Source of the DNA: Mycoplasma anserisalpingitidis
Lineage (GTDB): Bacteria > Bacillota_I > Bacilli_A > Mycoplasmatales > Metamycoplasmataceae
DNA length: 64,000 nucleotides
Direction of reading: 5' to 3'
Assembly (NCBI RefSeq): GCF_007859615.1
Contig: NZ_CP042295.1
Coordinates: 868,001 to 932,000, forward strand
Shown: positions 56,220 to 64,000 of the stretch, in pieces
How the letters are laid out: every line of letters starts with the position of its first letter
Position numbering within the stretch: the first letter of the stretch is position 1
Program-made: the position numbers and the translations under genes
Notes under the pieces: generated by a model
Seen by the model: only the letters and a program-made list of their open reading frames with translations
What the model was told of the DNA's origin: nothing
Databases searched by the model: none

Positions 56220-56960
56220 TTGATAAAAGATAAAAACGCAATAGATAAAATTACCAAATCATGTAAAATCTTGGCAGAAGTCAAACAAATTGTTTGAGAT
56301 TTCGTAAGACCAGGGGTTTCTTTAAAAGAAATTGATCAATTAGCTTTTAAAGAAATAATAAAGAGAGGTGCCGTTCCGGCATTTAAAGGATTATACGGCT
56401 TTCCTGCAACTGCTTGTATATCCGTAAATGATGAATTGATCCATGGTATTCCTTCTGACTATATAGTTAAAGATGGAGACCTAGTTAGCGTTGATTTGGG
56501 TTGTATCTGACAAGGTTACAACAGCGATAGTGCTTTTACAAAAGGTGTAGGAGAAATTAGTGAAACTGATAAAAAGCTAATTTTAGTTGCAAAACAATCT
56601 TTTGAAGCAGGTCTTAACGCTATAAAACCTGGAGCAAGAGTAGGTGATATTTCAGCTGCTATTTGAGAGGTTATTAAGAAAAATAATTTTTTCACACCTG
56701 ATGAATTTTGTGGTCATGGAATTGGGTTTCAACTTCATGAGGAACCGAATGTTCCTAATAGAGGTAAGAAAAATACTGGTCCATTATTAAAGGATGGGAT
56801 GGTTATTTGTATCGAACCTATGATTACTCAAACTAAAAAGATCAAAATTCTAAAAGATGGATGAACAGTCGTTTCAACTGATGGTTCTAATACAGCACAT
56901 TATGAACATACTGTTTTGATTAAAAATGGAAAAGGTGTAGTTTTAACGAAAGGAATCTAA
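56220..56960 (+). CDS. map: methionine aminopeptidase
   Basis: 246 residues from TTG at 56220, no in-frame ATG being near. The N-terminus [20 protein letters not shown] is normal for type I enzymes, and AGGA lies 11 bases upstream. Metal ligands are in [19 protein letters not shown], the conserved [13 protein letters not shown] and CIEPM. It removes N-terminal Met. UGA codes Trp three times. Confidence 0.93.
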
Positions 56961-56961
56961 A

Positions 56962-57177
56962 TTGGCAAAAGACGCAATAAAGATGACTGGAGTGGTTAAA
57001 ACTGTTTATTCTACTGATTCATATGAAGTAGAATTAGAAAACGGCATGACTATGAAAGTTTATATTTCGGGTAAAATGAGAGTTAATCACATAAGAATTT
57101 TACCTGGTGATAAAGTAGATGTTGATATTAGTCCATATGATTTAACTCAAGGACGTATCGTTTACAGACACAAATAA
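56962..57177 (+). CDS. infA: translation initiation factor IF-1
   Basis: 71 residues, one OB-fold, GRIVYRHK at the end. The start is TTG at 56962, one base after the map stop, with AGGA in the end of map. Confidence 0.96.
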   Translation: MAKDAIKMTGVVKTVYSTDSYEVELENGMTMKVYISGKMRVNHIRILPGDKVDVDISPYDLTQGRIVYRHK

Positions 57178-57191
57178 TTAAAGGAGCTAAA

Positions 57192-57305
57192 ATGAAAGTT
57201 AGAGCTAGTGTTAAAAGAATGTGTAAAGATTGCAAAATTATTAAACGTAAAGGTGTTATTAGAGTAATTTGTGAATTACCTAAACACAAACAAAGACAAG
57301 GATAG
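57192..57305 (+). CDS. rpmJ: 50S ribosomal protein L36
   Basis: 37 residues, [17 protein letters not shown], with zinc ligands Cys11, Cys14, Cys27 and His32. It follows AAAGGAG. Confidence 0.97.
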   Translation: MKVRASVKRMCKDCKIIKRKGVIRVICELPKHKQRQG

Positions 57306-57313
57306 GAGATAAG

Positions 57314-57682
57314 ATGGCCAGAATTTTAAACGTTGAAATTCCTAATGACAAACGTGTTGTTGTGTCATTAACATATATTTATGGTATCGGACCAAGCTTA
57401 GCTAAAAAGATTTGTGCTGAAGCAGGAATAAGTGAAGATGCTCGTGTAAAGAGCTTATCAGAAGATGAATTATCAAAAATTCGTGAAGCAGCTAAACACT
57501 ATACAACAGAAGGTGATTTACGTAGAGAAGTTAACTTAAATATTAAACGTTTAATGGAAATTAAATGTTACCGTGGAATTAGACACCGTAAAGGATTACC
57601 TGTACGTGGACAATCAACTAAAAAGAATGCTCGCACACGTAAAGGACCTAGAAAAACAGTTGCTGGAAAGAAAGGTAAATAA
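57314..57682 (+). CDS. rpsM: 30S ribosomal protein S13
   Basis: 122 residues, [22 protein letters not shown] and [22 protein letters not shown]. Contacts the 50S subunit and P-site tRNA. Confidence 0.98.
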   Translation: MARILNVEIPNDKRVVVSLTYIYGIGPSLAKKICAEAGISEDARVKSLSEDELSKIREAAKHYTTEGDLRREVNLNIKRLMEIKCYRGIRHRKGLPVRGQSTKKNARTRKGPRKTVAGKKGK

Positions 57683-57685
57683 TAT

Positions 57686-58069
57686 ATGGCTCGTAAAACT
57701 AAGAAAAAGAATATTACAACAGGTATTGCACATATTCATTCAACCAACCAAAACACAATTGTTACATTTTCAGATGAACAAGGTAATGTTATAGCATGAT
57801 CATCAGCTGGTGCTATTGGTTACAAAGGTACAAAGAAAAAAACACCTTATGCTGCAGGTTTAGCAGCTCAAGCAGCAGCTGAAGCAGCTAAAGAACACGG
57901 TATTAAATCTGTTAAAGTTGAACTTAAAGGTCTTGGAGCTGGAAAAGATGCTGCAAGAAAACAAATCGAAGTTTCAGGTATCACAGTTACAGAAATTAAG
58001 GATGTTACACCTGTTCCTCACAATGGAACAAGACCTCCTAAGCGTATTCTAAAACGTGCTAAGAAATAA
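57686..58069 (+). CDS. rpsK: 30S ribosomal protein S11
   Basis: 127 residues, [37 protein letters not shown] with UGA as Trp, ending [12 protein letters not shown]. Confidence 0.98.
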
Positions 58070-58107
58070 AAGTACTATTATTAATGATAAGAAAGTAGGT
58101 ATCTTAA

Positions 58108-59118
58108 ATGGAAAAGATGAAAAGATTAGATTATCTTAAAGTTCCTTCATTAAACAAAGTAAGTGATTTTGAAACCACATTCAGTTTACAACCATTAGAA
58201 AGAGGATTTGGAAATACACTTGGTGTTGCTTTAAGAAGAGTTTTATTATCGAATATAACTTCTTTAGCTCCATTCTGCATTAAAATCGAAGGTGTTAATC
58301 ATGAATTTCAAGGAATTCCTGGTGTGGTTGAAGATGTTCCATCACTAATCATGAATTTAAGAGAAGTAAGATTCAAATATGATTCTGAATTAGTTAATGA
58401 TGATGAAATCATCAAGGTTGAACTTAAAGCGGATGAAGTTGGTGAAATTACATCAAGATATTTAACAGTTGTTGACAATCCAAATGTTGAAATCATCGAC
58501 CACAACATTCACATTGCTGATGTTAGTGCGGCTAACTCATTAAAAATTGAAATGTTCATAAGACCAGGTCGTGGATTTTTATCAAGTGAAGAAAACAAAT
58601 TAATTGTTAATAAACTTGAAGGTGAATTAGCAGCTAATTCAAAAATTAAAAAAGGTAAGTTTATTGCTGTTGATTCAAAATTCTCTCCAATCAAACTTGT
58701 TAACTACAAGGTTGAAGAATTAAACTCATCTAGCGCTAAAGTTGAAGAAAGACTAGATTTTACATTAATTACTGATGGAACAGTTAAAGCTGAACAAGCT
58801 ATTAAACAAGCTTCAGAAATTTTAATTGCACACTTTATGGTTATAGGAAACACTGATGAAATGAAAGTTGATGTTTTCGCAGATGAAGTTGAAGAGGAAC
58901 CACAAGAAAATGAAGCAGATCTTGATATCAACCAATTAAATCTTTCTGTACGTTCATTAAATGCATTGAGAAGAATAAATAAAACAAAAGTTTCAGACAT
59001 TATCGAAATGACATATGATGAGCTTGAACAAACAAAGAACTTAGGTAAAAAATCATTAGAAGAAATAGTACAAAAACTTCAAGAGTTTGGATTTACACTT
59101 AAAAAAAGAGATGAATAA
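58108..59118 (+). CDS. rpoA: RNA polymerase alpha subunit
   Basis: 336 residues. The N-terminal dimerisation domain has ERGFGNTLGVALRRVLLSN; a short acidic linker and the C-terminal domain (LDINQLNLSVRSLNALRRI...TKNLGKKSLEEIVQKL) follow. Overlaps rplQ by one base. Confidence 0.98.
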   Translation: MEKMKRLDYLKVPSLNKVSDFETTFSLQPLERGFGNTLGVALRRVLLSNITSLAPFCIKIEGVNHEFQGIPGVVEDVPSLIMNLREVRFKYDSELVNDDEIIKVELKADEVGEITSRYLTVVDNPNVEIIDHNIHIADVSAANSLKIEMFIRPGRGFLSSEENKLIVNKLEGELAANSKIKKGKFIAVDSKFSPIKLVNYKVEELNSSSAKVEERLDFTLITDGTVKAEQAIKQASEILIAHFMVIGNTDEMKVDVFADEVEEEPQENEADLDINQLNLSVRSLNALRRINKTKVSDIIEMTYDELEQTKNLGKKSLEEIVQKLQEFGFTLKKRDE

Positions 59119-59480
59119 TGGCTAACCCAAAACAAATTTACTCACGTGATACTAAATGAAGAAATGGAGTTATGCGTTCGTTAACAAGTGAATTATTTGT
59201 TAATGGAAGAATAACAACAACTTTAACAAGAGCAAAAGAATTACGTAAACACGCTGAAAGAATGATTCAAAAAGCTAAAAATCCAACTTTAGCAAATCGT
59301 CGTGCTGTTGCTGCTTATTTACGCCCAATTAAAACAAAAGAAAACGTTGAAGTACTTACACATTTATTTTCAAATATTGCACCAAAATACCAAGAAAGAA
59401 ATGGTGGATACACAAGAATTATTAAATTACCTGCACGTTTAGGTGATAATACACGTATGGCAATCATCGAATTAGTTTAA
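59118..59480 (+). CDS. rplQ: 50S ribosomal protein L17
   Basis: 120 residues with a UGA Trp near the start (DTKWRNGVMRSLTSEL) and GGYTRIIKLPARLGDNTRMAIIEL at the end. Last gene of the alpha operon. Confidence 0.97.
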
Positions 59481-59512
59481 TTAATAATAAAACATAAACT
59501 TAATAGAAATGC

Positions 59513-59538
59513 AAACCACCAATTTGGTGGTTTTTATT
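59513..59538 (+). terminator. intrinsic terminator after rplQ
   Basis: AAACCACC (59513-59520) pairs with GGTGGTTT (59526-59533) over AATTT, followed by TTATTTA. Confidence 0.85.
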
Positions 59539-59544
59539 TATAAT
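59539..59544 (+). promoter_or_regulatory. -10 element upstream of truB
   Basis: TATAAT directly after the terminator and 23 bases before the truB ATG; AAAGGAGAA is the ribosome-binding site. Confidence 0.5.
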
Positions 59545-59566
59545 ATAACTATATAAAAAGGAGAAT

Positions 59567-60409
59567 ATGTTTTATTTAATACATAAAAAAACTGGAATTA
59601 GTTCATTTGAAGCAATAAGCAAATTTAGAAAAGAAAATAAAATTAAAAAAATAGGACACAGCGGAACTCTTGACCCTCTAGCTGAAGGGCTGTTGCTTGT
59701 AGCAACTGATGAGGACACAAAATTATTAGAGTATATCTCGAATAAAACCAAAGAATATGTAGTTGAAGGTGTTTTTGGATATGAAACTGATACATATGAC
59801 ATTTTAGGTAAGGTTATAAATAATACAGACAATAAAGTCACTGAAGAAGTTTTAAGCAAAAAACTTGAAGAATTAAGCAAAACAATAAGTCAAGTACCGC
59901 CAAAATTTTCTGCAAAAAAAATTAATGGAGTAAGAGCATATGAACTTGCTAGAAAAGATATAGATTTTGAAGTAAAAGAACAGAAAATTAAAATATTTGA
60001 CTATAAATTATTGAGTTTTGACTTTGCAAAACAAACTTATAGAATTTATTTTAGGGTTTCTGAAGGGTGTTATATTAGAAGTTTAGTTAATGATTTAGGT
60101 CTTCTTTGCAACAATTATTCAACAATGACAAAATTAGAAAGAAATGGTATTGGTGTTCTGGATATAAGTAGGTTGAGTGGTAAGGAATTTGTCGAAATAA
60201 ATTACAAAGATATCTTAAACTTACCAATATTTATATACAATCAAAAGCAAAGAGAATATTTGAAAAATGGTAATAAATTAACTAATATAAATAATAAAAA
60301 TGATGAAGTAGTTTTATTAATCAATGGAGATACTAATGAAATTGGAGGGGTTGCAAAAATTTTTAACAATGAGCTTATTGTTAAAAAGATTTTTCCTAAT
60401 AAGATATAA
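59567..60409 (+). CDS. truB: tRNA pseudouridine(55) synthase
   Basis: 280 residues. GHSGTLDPLAEGLLLVATDEDTK contains the catalytic Asp; QVPPKFSAKKINGVRAYELAR and GCYIRSLVNDLG follow. It makes pseudouridine 55 in the T-loop. First gene of a truB-HAD-ribF unit. Confidence 0.96.
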   Translation: MFYLIHKKTGISSFEAISKFRKENKIKKIGHSGTLDPLAEGLLLVATDEDTKLLEYISNKTKEYVVEGVFGYETDTYDILGKVINNTDNKVTEEVLSKKLEELSKTISQVPPKFSAKKINGVRAYELARKDIDFEVKEQKIKIFDYKLLSFDFAKQTYRIYFRVSEGCYIRSLVNDLGLLCNNYSTMTKLERNGIGVLDISRLSGKEFVEINYKDILNLPIFIYNQKQREYLKNGNKLTNINNKNDEVVLLINGDTNEIGGVAKIFNNELIVKKIFPNKI

Positions 60410-60432
60410 TTTATTTTCTAAAGTGAGGTATT

Positions 60433-61245
60433 ATGAAAAATCTTAAAAATATTATAAAATGTGCTGCATTTGATATTGATGGTACAATTCTCCCAAATGG
60501 AAATACAAAATTCAGTCAAAAAACTATTGACGCATTTTCGCTTTTAAGAAAAAATGGGATTGTGTCAATACTAGCGACCGCTAGAGAATTTTCAACAATT
60601 TGCGATTTTTTAGAGCAATTGAAACCAGACTATTTTATTGGAGCTAACGGTTCATTCATACTTGATTGTAATAAAAATGAAATTATTTATGAAGTTGGTT
60701 TAAACTTAAATGAAGTAAAAATGCTTTATGATGAATTTTATAATGATAATTTTAATTTCATAATAACAGATGTAAATAAATCATATTATTCTAAAAATAC
60801 TAATTTATACACTTGATTCATTAGACCCAATATAAGTAAATATGAGGAATTAGATTTTAACAAAATAATTGATAAAAGAATTTACGTAATCACTTTAAGT
60901 GGAGAAAATATTTCAAATAAAGTCGATTTGATTAATGATTTTATAAATAAAAATAATTTAAATATGGAAATAAATTCTACTTGAAGTAGAGGTATATTCA
61001 TAGGTCCTAAAAAAACAACAAAAAGTTCAACTTTAGAATTATTAACAAAAAAAATTGGTTATTCAAATGATAATTTAATTGCTTTTGGTGATTCATCTAA
61101 CGATTTTGAAATGATTCGTGATGCTGTTTATGGTGTTGCTATGGAAAGAGCGAACTGAAGAATTAAAAGTGTTGCCGATGATGTTGCTCTTGATTGCGAA
61201 TATGACGGAGCATATTTAAAACTTAAAGAGCTAAAGTTGATATAA
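60433..61245 (+). CDS. Cof-type HAD hydrolase
   Basis: 270 residues, UGA Trp at 60814-60816. Motif I AFDIDGTILP, motif II SILATARE, and FGDSSNDFEMIRDAVYGVAMERA. The fourth paralogue of this family in the window. Its place between truB and ribF suggests a flavin or nucleotide phosphate as possible substrate, an inference only. Confidence 0.9.
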
Positions 61246-61246
61246 A

Positions 61247-62101
61247 ATGAAACCACTAGAGATTTATGAATTAGATAGCTGAAAACCCTCAGAAAATATA
61301 ATATATGTAATCGGTGCATTCGAATCATTTCATTTGGGACATTATCAATTATTGAAAAAAGCAGTTGAAATTAAAAAAAATGAACAAATTGTTTTGGTTT
61401 ATTTCAAGAATGAAACAACAATGTTCAAAATGAAAGATGGATTATTTTGTGATAATGATGCAAAAAGATATATCTTCAGCACATTTAATGAAATTGATAA
61501 AGCAATAGAATTAGATTTTAGTAAAATTTCACTTCTTGAAGGTGATGTATTTATAGAAAGATTAACAAATAATAAAAATAATTGTTCAATTATTTGTGGG
61601 AAAGACTTTAAATTTGGAAAGTCTGCTAAATGAGATACATCAAAACTAAAAAATAGCTTTAAAAATATGAATGTAATTGATTTGGATTTATTAAAATATA
61701 AAGATATAAAAATCGGAACTAAAAACCTAAAAGAATTATTGAATTTTGGGCAAATTAAGTTTTTGAATTCTTTATTAACGCGAGAGTACTTATTGGCATG
61801 CAAAATTAAATCTAATCTTGAATTATCAATAAATAATGATATTGTTGAAATTCATTCGGGAGTTTATGCAGCAGCACTGATTGTAAACAAAATTAAATAT
61901 TACTGCGTCTTACATATAAGTTTGAAGAATAATTTTCATTTTAAGCTTATTGATATAAAAGCATTTGAAATTGAAAATGTACCTGCTAAATTAATTATAT
62001 ATTCTGAAATTAGATTAATAACTAACTCACAAAATGATAAACTAACAAACGAAGATGTACTAGAAGCAAAAAATTTTATTATTAATGATAATAGTATATA
62101 A
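61247..62101 (+). CDS. ribF: RibF-like FAD synthetase with reduced kinase domain
   Basis: 284 residues. The adenylyltransferase domain is clear: GAFESFHLGHYQLLKKA (HxGH) and ICGKDFKFGK. The second domain has SGVYAAALIVNKIKYYCVLHI, in line with riboflavin kinase. The glycine-rich loop and FPTAN motif that should come just before are missing: LLACKIKSNLELSINNDIVEI fills the gap. It would make FAD from FMN, while flavokinase activity is doubtful. truB-ribF-rpsO order is conserved in bacteria. Confidence 0.85.
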
Positions 62102-62131
62102 TTTATAAGCATTTTCTTAATTGCAAATTTT

Positions 62132-62200
62132 TATACTAGGTGATAAATAAGTTTAACGCTTGGATAAAACATAATTTAAAAAAATAGGAGACAAAAAATT
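62132..62200 (+). promoter_or_regulatory. rpsO promoter and leader
   Basis: TATACT at 62132-62137 is a -10 candidate; about 55 bases of leader follow, then ATAGGAGAC. A weak GTTT/AAAC pairing around 62151-62170 is the only structure seen. S15 autoregulates in other bacteria, but no known leader motif can be confirmed here. Confidence 0.35.
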
Positions 62201-62467
62201 ATGATTTCTAATGAAACAAAATTAGGATTAGTTAAGAAATACGGAAAAAACGCAAAAGACACAGGAAATACTTTTGTTCAAATTGCTATTTTAACCGAAG
62301 ATATTGAATCATTAAAACCACATTTCTTAAAAAATCCAAAAGACAAACACTCACGTCGTGGATTTATGGCTAAAATTAACAAACGTCGTGTATTACTTGA
62401 TCACTTAAAATCAAAAGATTTAGAAGAATACAACAGATGTATTAAAGAACTTAATTTACGTAAATAA
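62201..62467 (+). CDS. rpsO: 30S ribosomal protein S15
   Basis: 88 residues: DTGNTFVQIAILTEDIESLKPHF, KDKHSRRGFMAKINKRRVLLDHLK. Binds 16S rRNA early in assembly. Confidence 0.98.
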   Translation: MISNETKLGLVKKYGKNAKDTGNTFVQIAILTEDIESLKPHFLKNPKDKHSRRGFMAKINKRRVLLDHLKSKDLEEYNRCIKELNLRK

Positions 62468-62468
62468 T

Positions 62469-62491
62469 AAAAGCCGAAAGGCTTTTTTATT
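62469..62491 (+). terminator. intrinsic terminator after rpsO
   Basis: AAAAGCC (62469-62475) pairs with GGCTTTT (62480-62486) around a GAAA tetraloop, then TTATT. Confidence 0.88.
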
Positions 62492-62495
62492 CTTT

Positions 62496-62525
62496 TTGTT
62501 CATTTTTTGTTCACTTCTAAATAAA
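62496..62525 (+). promoter_or_regulatory. promoter-like module upstream of recA
   Basis: TTGTTC (62496-62501), GTTCAC (62509-62514) and TAAATAAA (62518-62525) precede recA. The first two are 13 bases apart, start to start, exactly as ahead of the zinc-ribbon gene at 53658. TTGTTC to ATG is 55 bases in both. No TATAAT is present. Confidence 0.55.
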
Positions 62526-62550
62526 CATTCATATTATTATGGAGGTTTAT

Positions 62551-63519
62551 ATGAGCGATAAGAAAAAAATTATTGACGAAGCTATTTTAGAAATTAGCAA
62601 AAAATTTGGAAATGAATCAATTATGTATTTAGGGGATGTCCCTCATGCAGATGTTGATACTTTTTCAAGTGGAAGCTTTAAATTAAATGACATTTTAGGA
62701 ATAGGTGGTTGACCAAAAGGTAGAATTATTGAAATTTATGGCCCTGAGAGTTCTGGAAAAACAACTTTATGTCTACATGCAGTTGCAGAAATACAAAAAA
62801 AAGGTGGAATAGCAGCATTCATTGATGCAGAGCATTCGATCGATCCGGTATACGCCGGAAAAATTGGGGTTGATGTTGAAAAATTATTAATAAGTCAACC
62901 AGATTCAGGCGAACAAGCACTAGAAATTGTAGATATGTTATCTAAATCAGGAAATATTGATTTAATAGTTGTTGATTCAGTAGCAGCATTAGTACCAGAA
63001 TCTGAGTTAAATGGAGATATGAGAGAACAACAAATCGGTTCTCAAGCAAGATTAATGTCTAAAGCATTAAGGAAAATAACTTCTGTGTCTAATAAAAATA
63101 AAACTACAATTATTTTTATTAATCAGATAAGAGAAAAAGTTGGTGTTTGTTATGGCAACCCAGAAACAACAACAGGTGGTAGAGCATTAAAATTTTATGC
63201 CTCAATAAGGTTAGAAGTAAGAAAAGGTCAACCTATAGTTGATGGTAAAGATACCATCGGCAATGAATTGAAAATAAAAGTGGTAAAAAATAAATTAGCA
63301 GCACCATACAAAAAAATGGATACAGAATTAATTTTTTCATGTGGTATTGACAGAATTGGTGAAATAATAGATGAAGCTGTTGAAAAAAATGTTTTAGTAA
63401 AAAAAGGTTCATGATACTCCTATGAAGGTAAAAATTTAGCTCAAGGAAAAAAGACTATGAGAGATGTGTTATCTTCTGATCAAGTTTTACTAAATGAAAT
63501 AGAAAATAAAATACTTTAA
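62551..63519 (+). CDS. recA: recombinase RecA
   Basis: 322 residues. Walker [33 protein letters not shown], loop L1/L2 regions, [31 protein letters not shown]. The acidic C-terminal tail of E. coli RecA is missing, as usual in Mollicutes. UGA at 63412-63414 is Trp, followed by 34 further residues. TATTATGGAGG is the ribosome-binding site. It mediates recombination and repair, and in some mycoplasmas antigenic variation. Confidence 0.97.
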
Positions 63520-63528
63520 ATAAATATA

Positions 63529-63534
63529 TATAAT
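63529..63534 (+). promoter_or_regulatory. -10 element upstream of ymdB
   Basis: TATAAT ten bases after the recA stop and 37 bases before the next ATG. Confidence 0.4.
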
Positions 63535-63571
63535 TTAATAAATATTAATTCATTTTGTAGAAAACGGTAAA

Positions 63572-64000
63572 ATGACTAATCAAAGACTTAAATTATTATT
63601 TATTGGTGATATATTTGGAGAACCAGGTGTTGAGTTTGTTGAAGAATTACTTCCGATAATAAGAAAAGAATATAACATAGATTTTGTTATTGGACAAGCA
63701 GAAAATGTATCTGGAAGAAAAGGATTTGTTAAAGAAGATTATGAAAGGTTAAAATCATCTGGAGTAGATGCCTTTACTTTAGGTAATCATGTTTGAGCAA
63801 AAAAAGAAATTCTTGAAATAATTCATAACGAAGATGTGATTAGGCCAGCCAACATTAATCCTCAATATGCTGGCGAAGGAACGAGAATTTTTAATATCAA
63901 AGGAATGTCTTTAAGAGTAACTCAGTTAATGGGAATAACTTTTAATAAATTATCTCCTCCATGAAATGAAGAATATGCAGACAATTTTTTTGATTGCATA
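63572..64000 (+). CDS. ymdB: YmdB-family metallophosphoesterase (partial)
   Basis: The first 143 residues, cut by the window end. LLFIGDIFGEPG, GQAENVSGRKG and TLGNHVWAKKE (Trp from UGA) carry the metal-binding Asp, Asn and His of this TIGR00282 phosphodiesterase family. In Bacillus, YmdB affects RNase Y-related control and hydrolyses cyclic nucleotides. It often lies near recA and rny. Confidence 0.92.

Overview
The window comes from a mycoplasma (Mollicutes). The DNA is very AT-rich. UGA is read in frame as tryptophan in most long genes: the giant permease, LysS, FtsH, NusA, SecY, RecA and others only become full length that way. Genes are packed tightly, with many ATGA/TAATG overlaps. There is a lipobox lipoprotein and no sign of cell-wall genes. 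Gene content (P37-type ABC operon, giant FtsX-like permease, TsaBDE, S10-spc-alpha cluster) fits the hominis/synoviae branch (Mycoplasmopsis/Metamycoplasma). I cannot name the species from sequence alone.

Layout. 1-4.8 kb: alpha/beta hydrolase, a DUF4177-like protein, pth, tilS, ftsH. 4.9-13.5 kb: a 2571-residue FtsX/MacB-like permease with its ATPase. 13.6-17.2 kb: lysS, a Cof-type HAD phosphatase, a divergent trigger-factor-like protein. 17.3-20.8 kb (minus): a three-gene P37/P29/P69-type ABC importer behind a TPP riboswitch. 20.9-30.1 kb: pyrH-frr, rimP-nusA-ylxR-infB-apt, eno, folA, an unknown membrane-anchored protein. 30.1-35.1 kb (minus): tuf, then an operon tsaE-tsaB-tsaD-HAD-HAD. 35.1-40.3 kb: a heterodimeric ABC exporter and gpmI. 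40.4-44.1 kb (minus): a LicD-family gene and a 972-residue protein fusing a degenerate phosphohexomutase to a multi-span UPF0104-like membrane region. 44.2-59.5 kb: the S10-spc-alpha ribosomal cluster with secY, adk, map, infA, rpoA. 59.5-64 kb: truB, HAD phosphatase, ribF, rpsO, recA and the start of ymdB.

How the parts work together. Most of the window is core information processing: ribosome assembly, translation factors, tRNA modification (tilS, tsaBDE, truB) and secretion. The accessory content is transport and envelope. The P37 operon is probably a thiamine (phosphate) importer switched off by TPP. The giant permease and the two-subunit exporter probably handle surface lipids, lipoproteins or drugs.

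The most unusual items are four. First, the pseudo-mutase/flippase fusion paired with LicD, a candidate two-gene glycolipid-decorating system. Second, the TPP riboswitch, whose 5' strand is perfectly complementary to part of the downstream terminator. Third, a promoter-like module shared, with identical overall spacing, by recA and a small zinc-ribbon gene inserted between rplO and secY. Fourth, leaders with alternative helices ahead of ribosomal and nusA operons. I saw no rRNA, tRNA, insertion sequence, CRISPR array or prophage.
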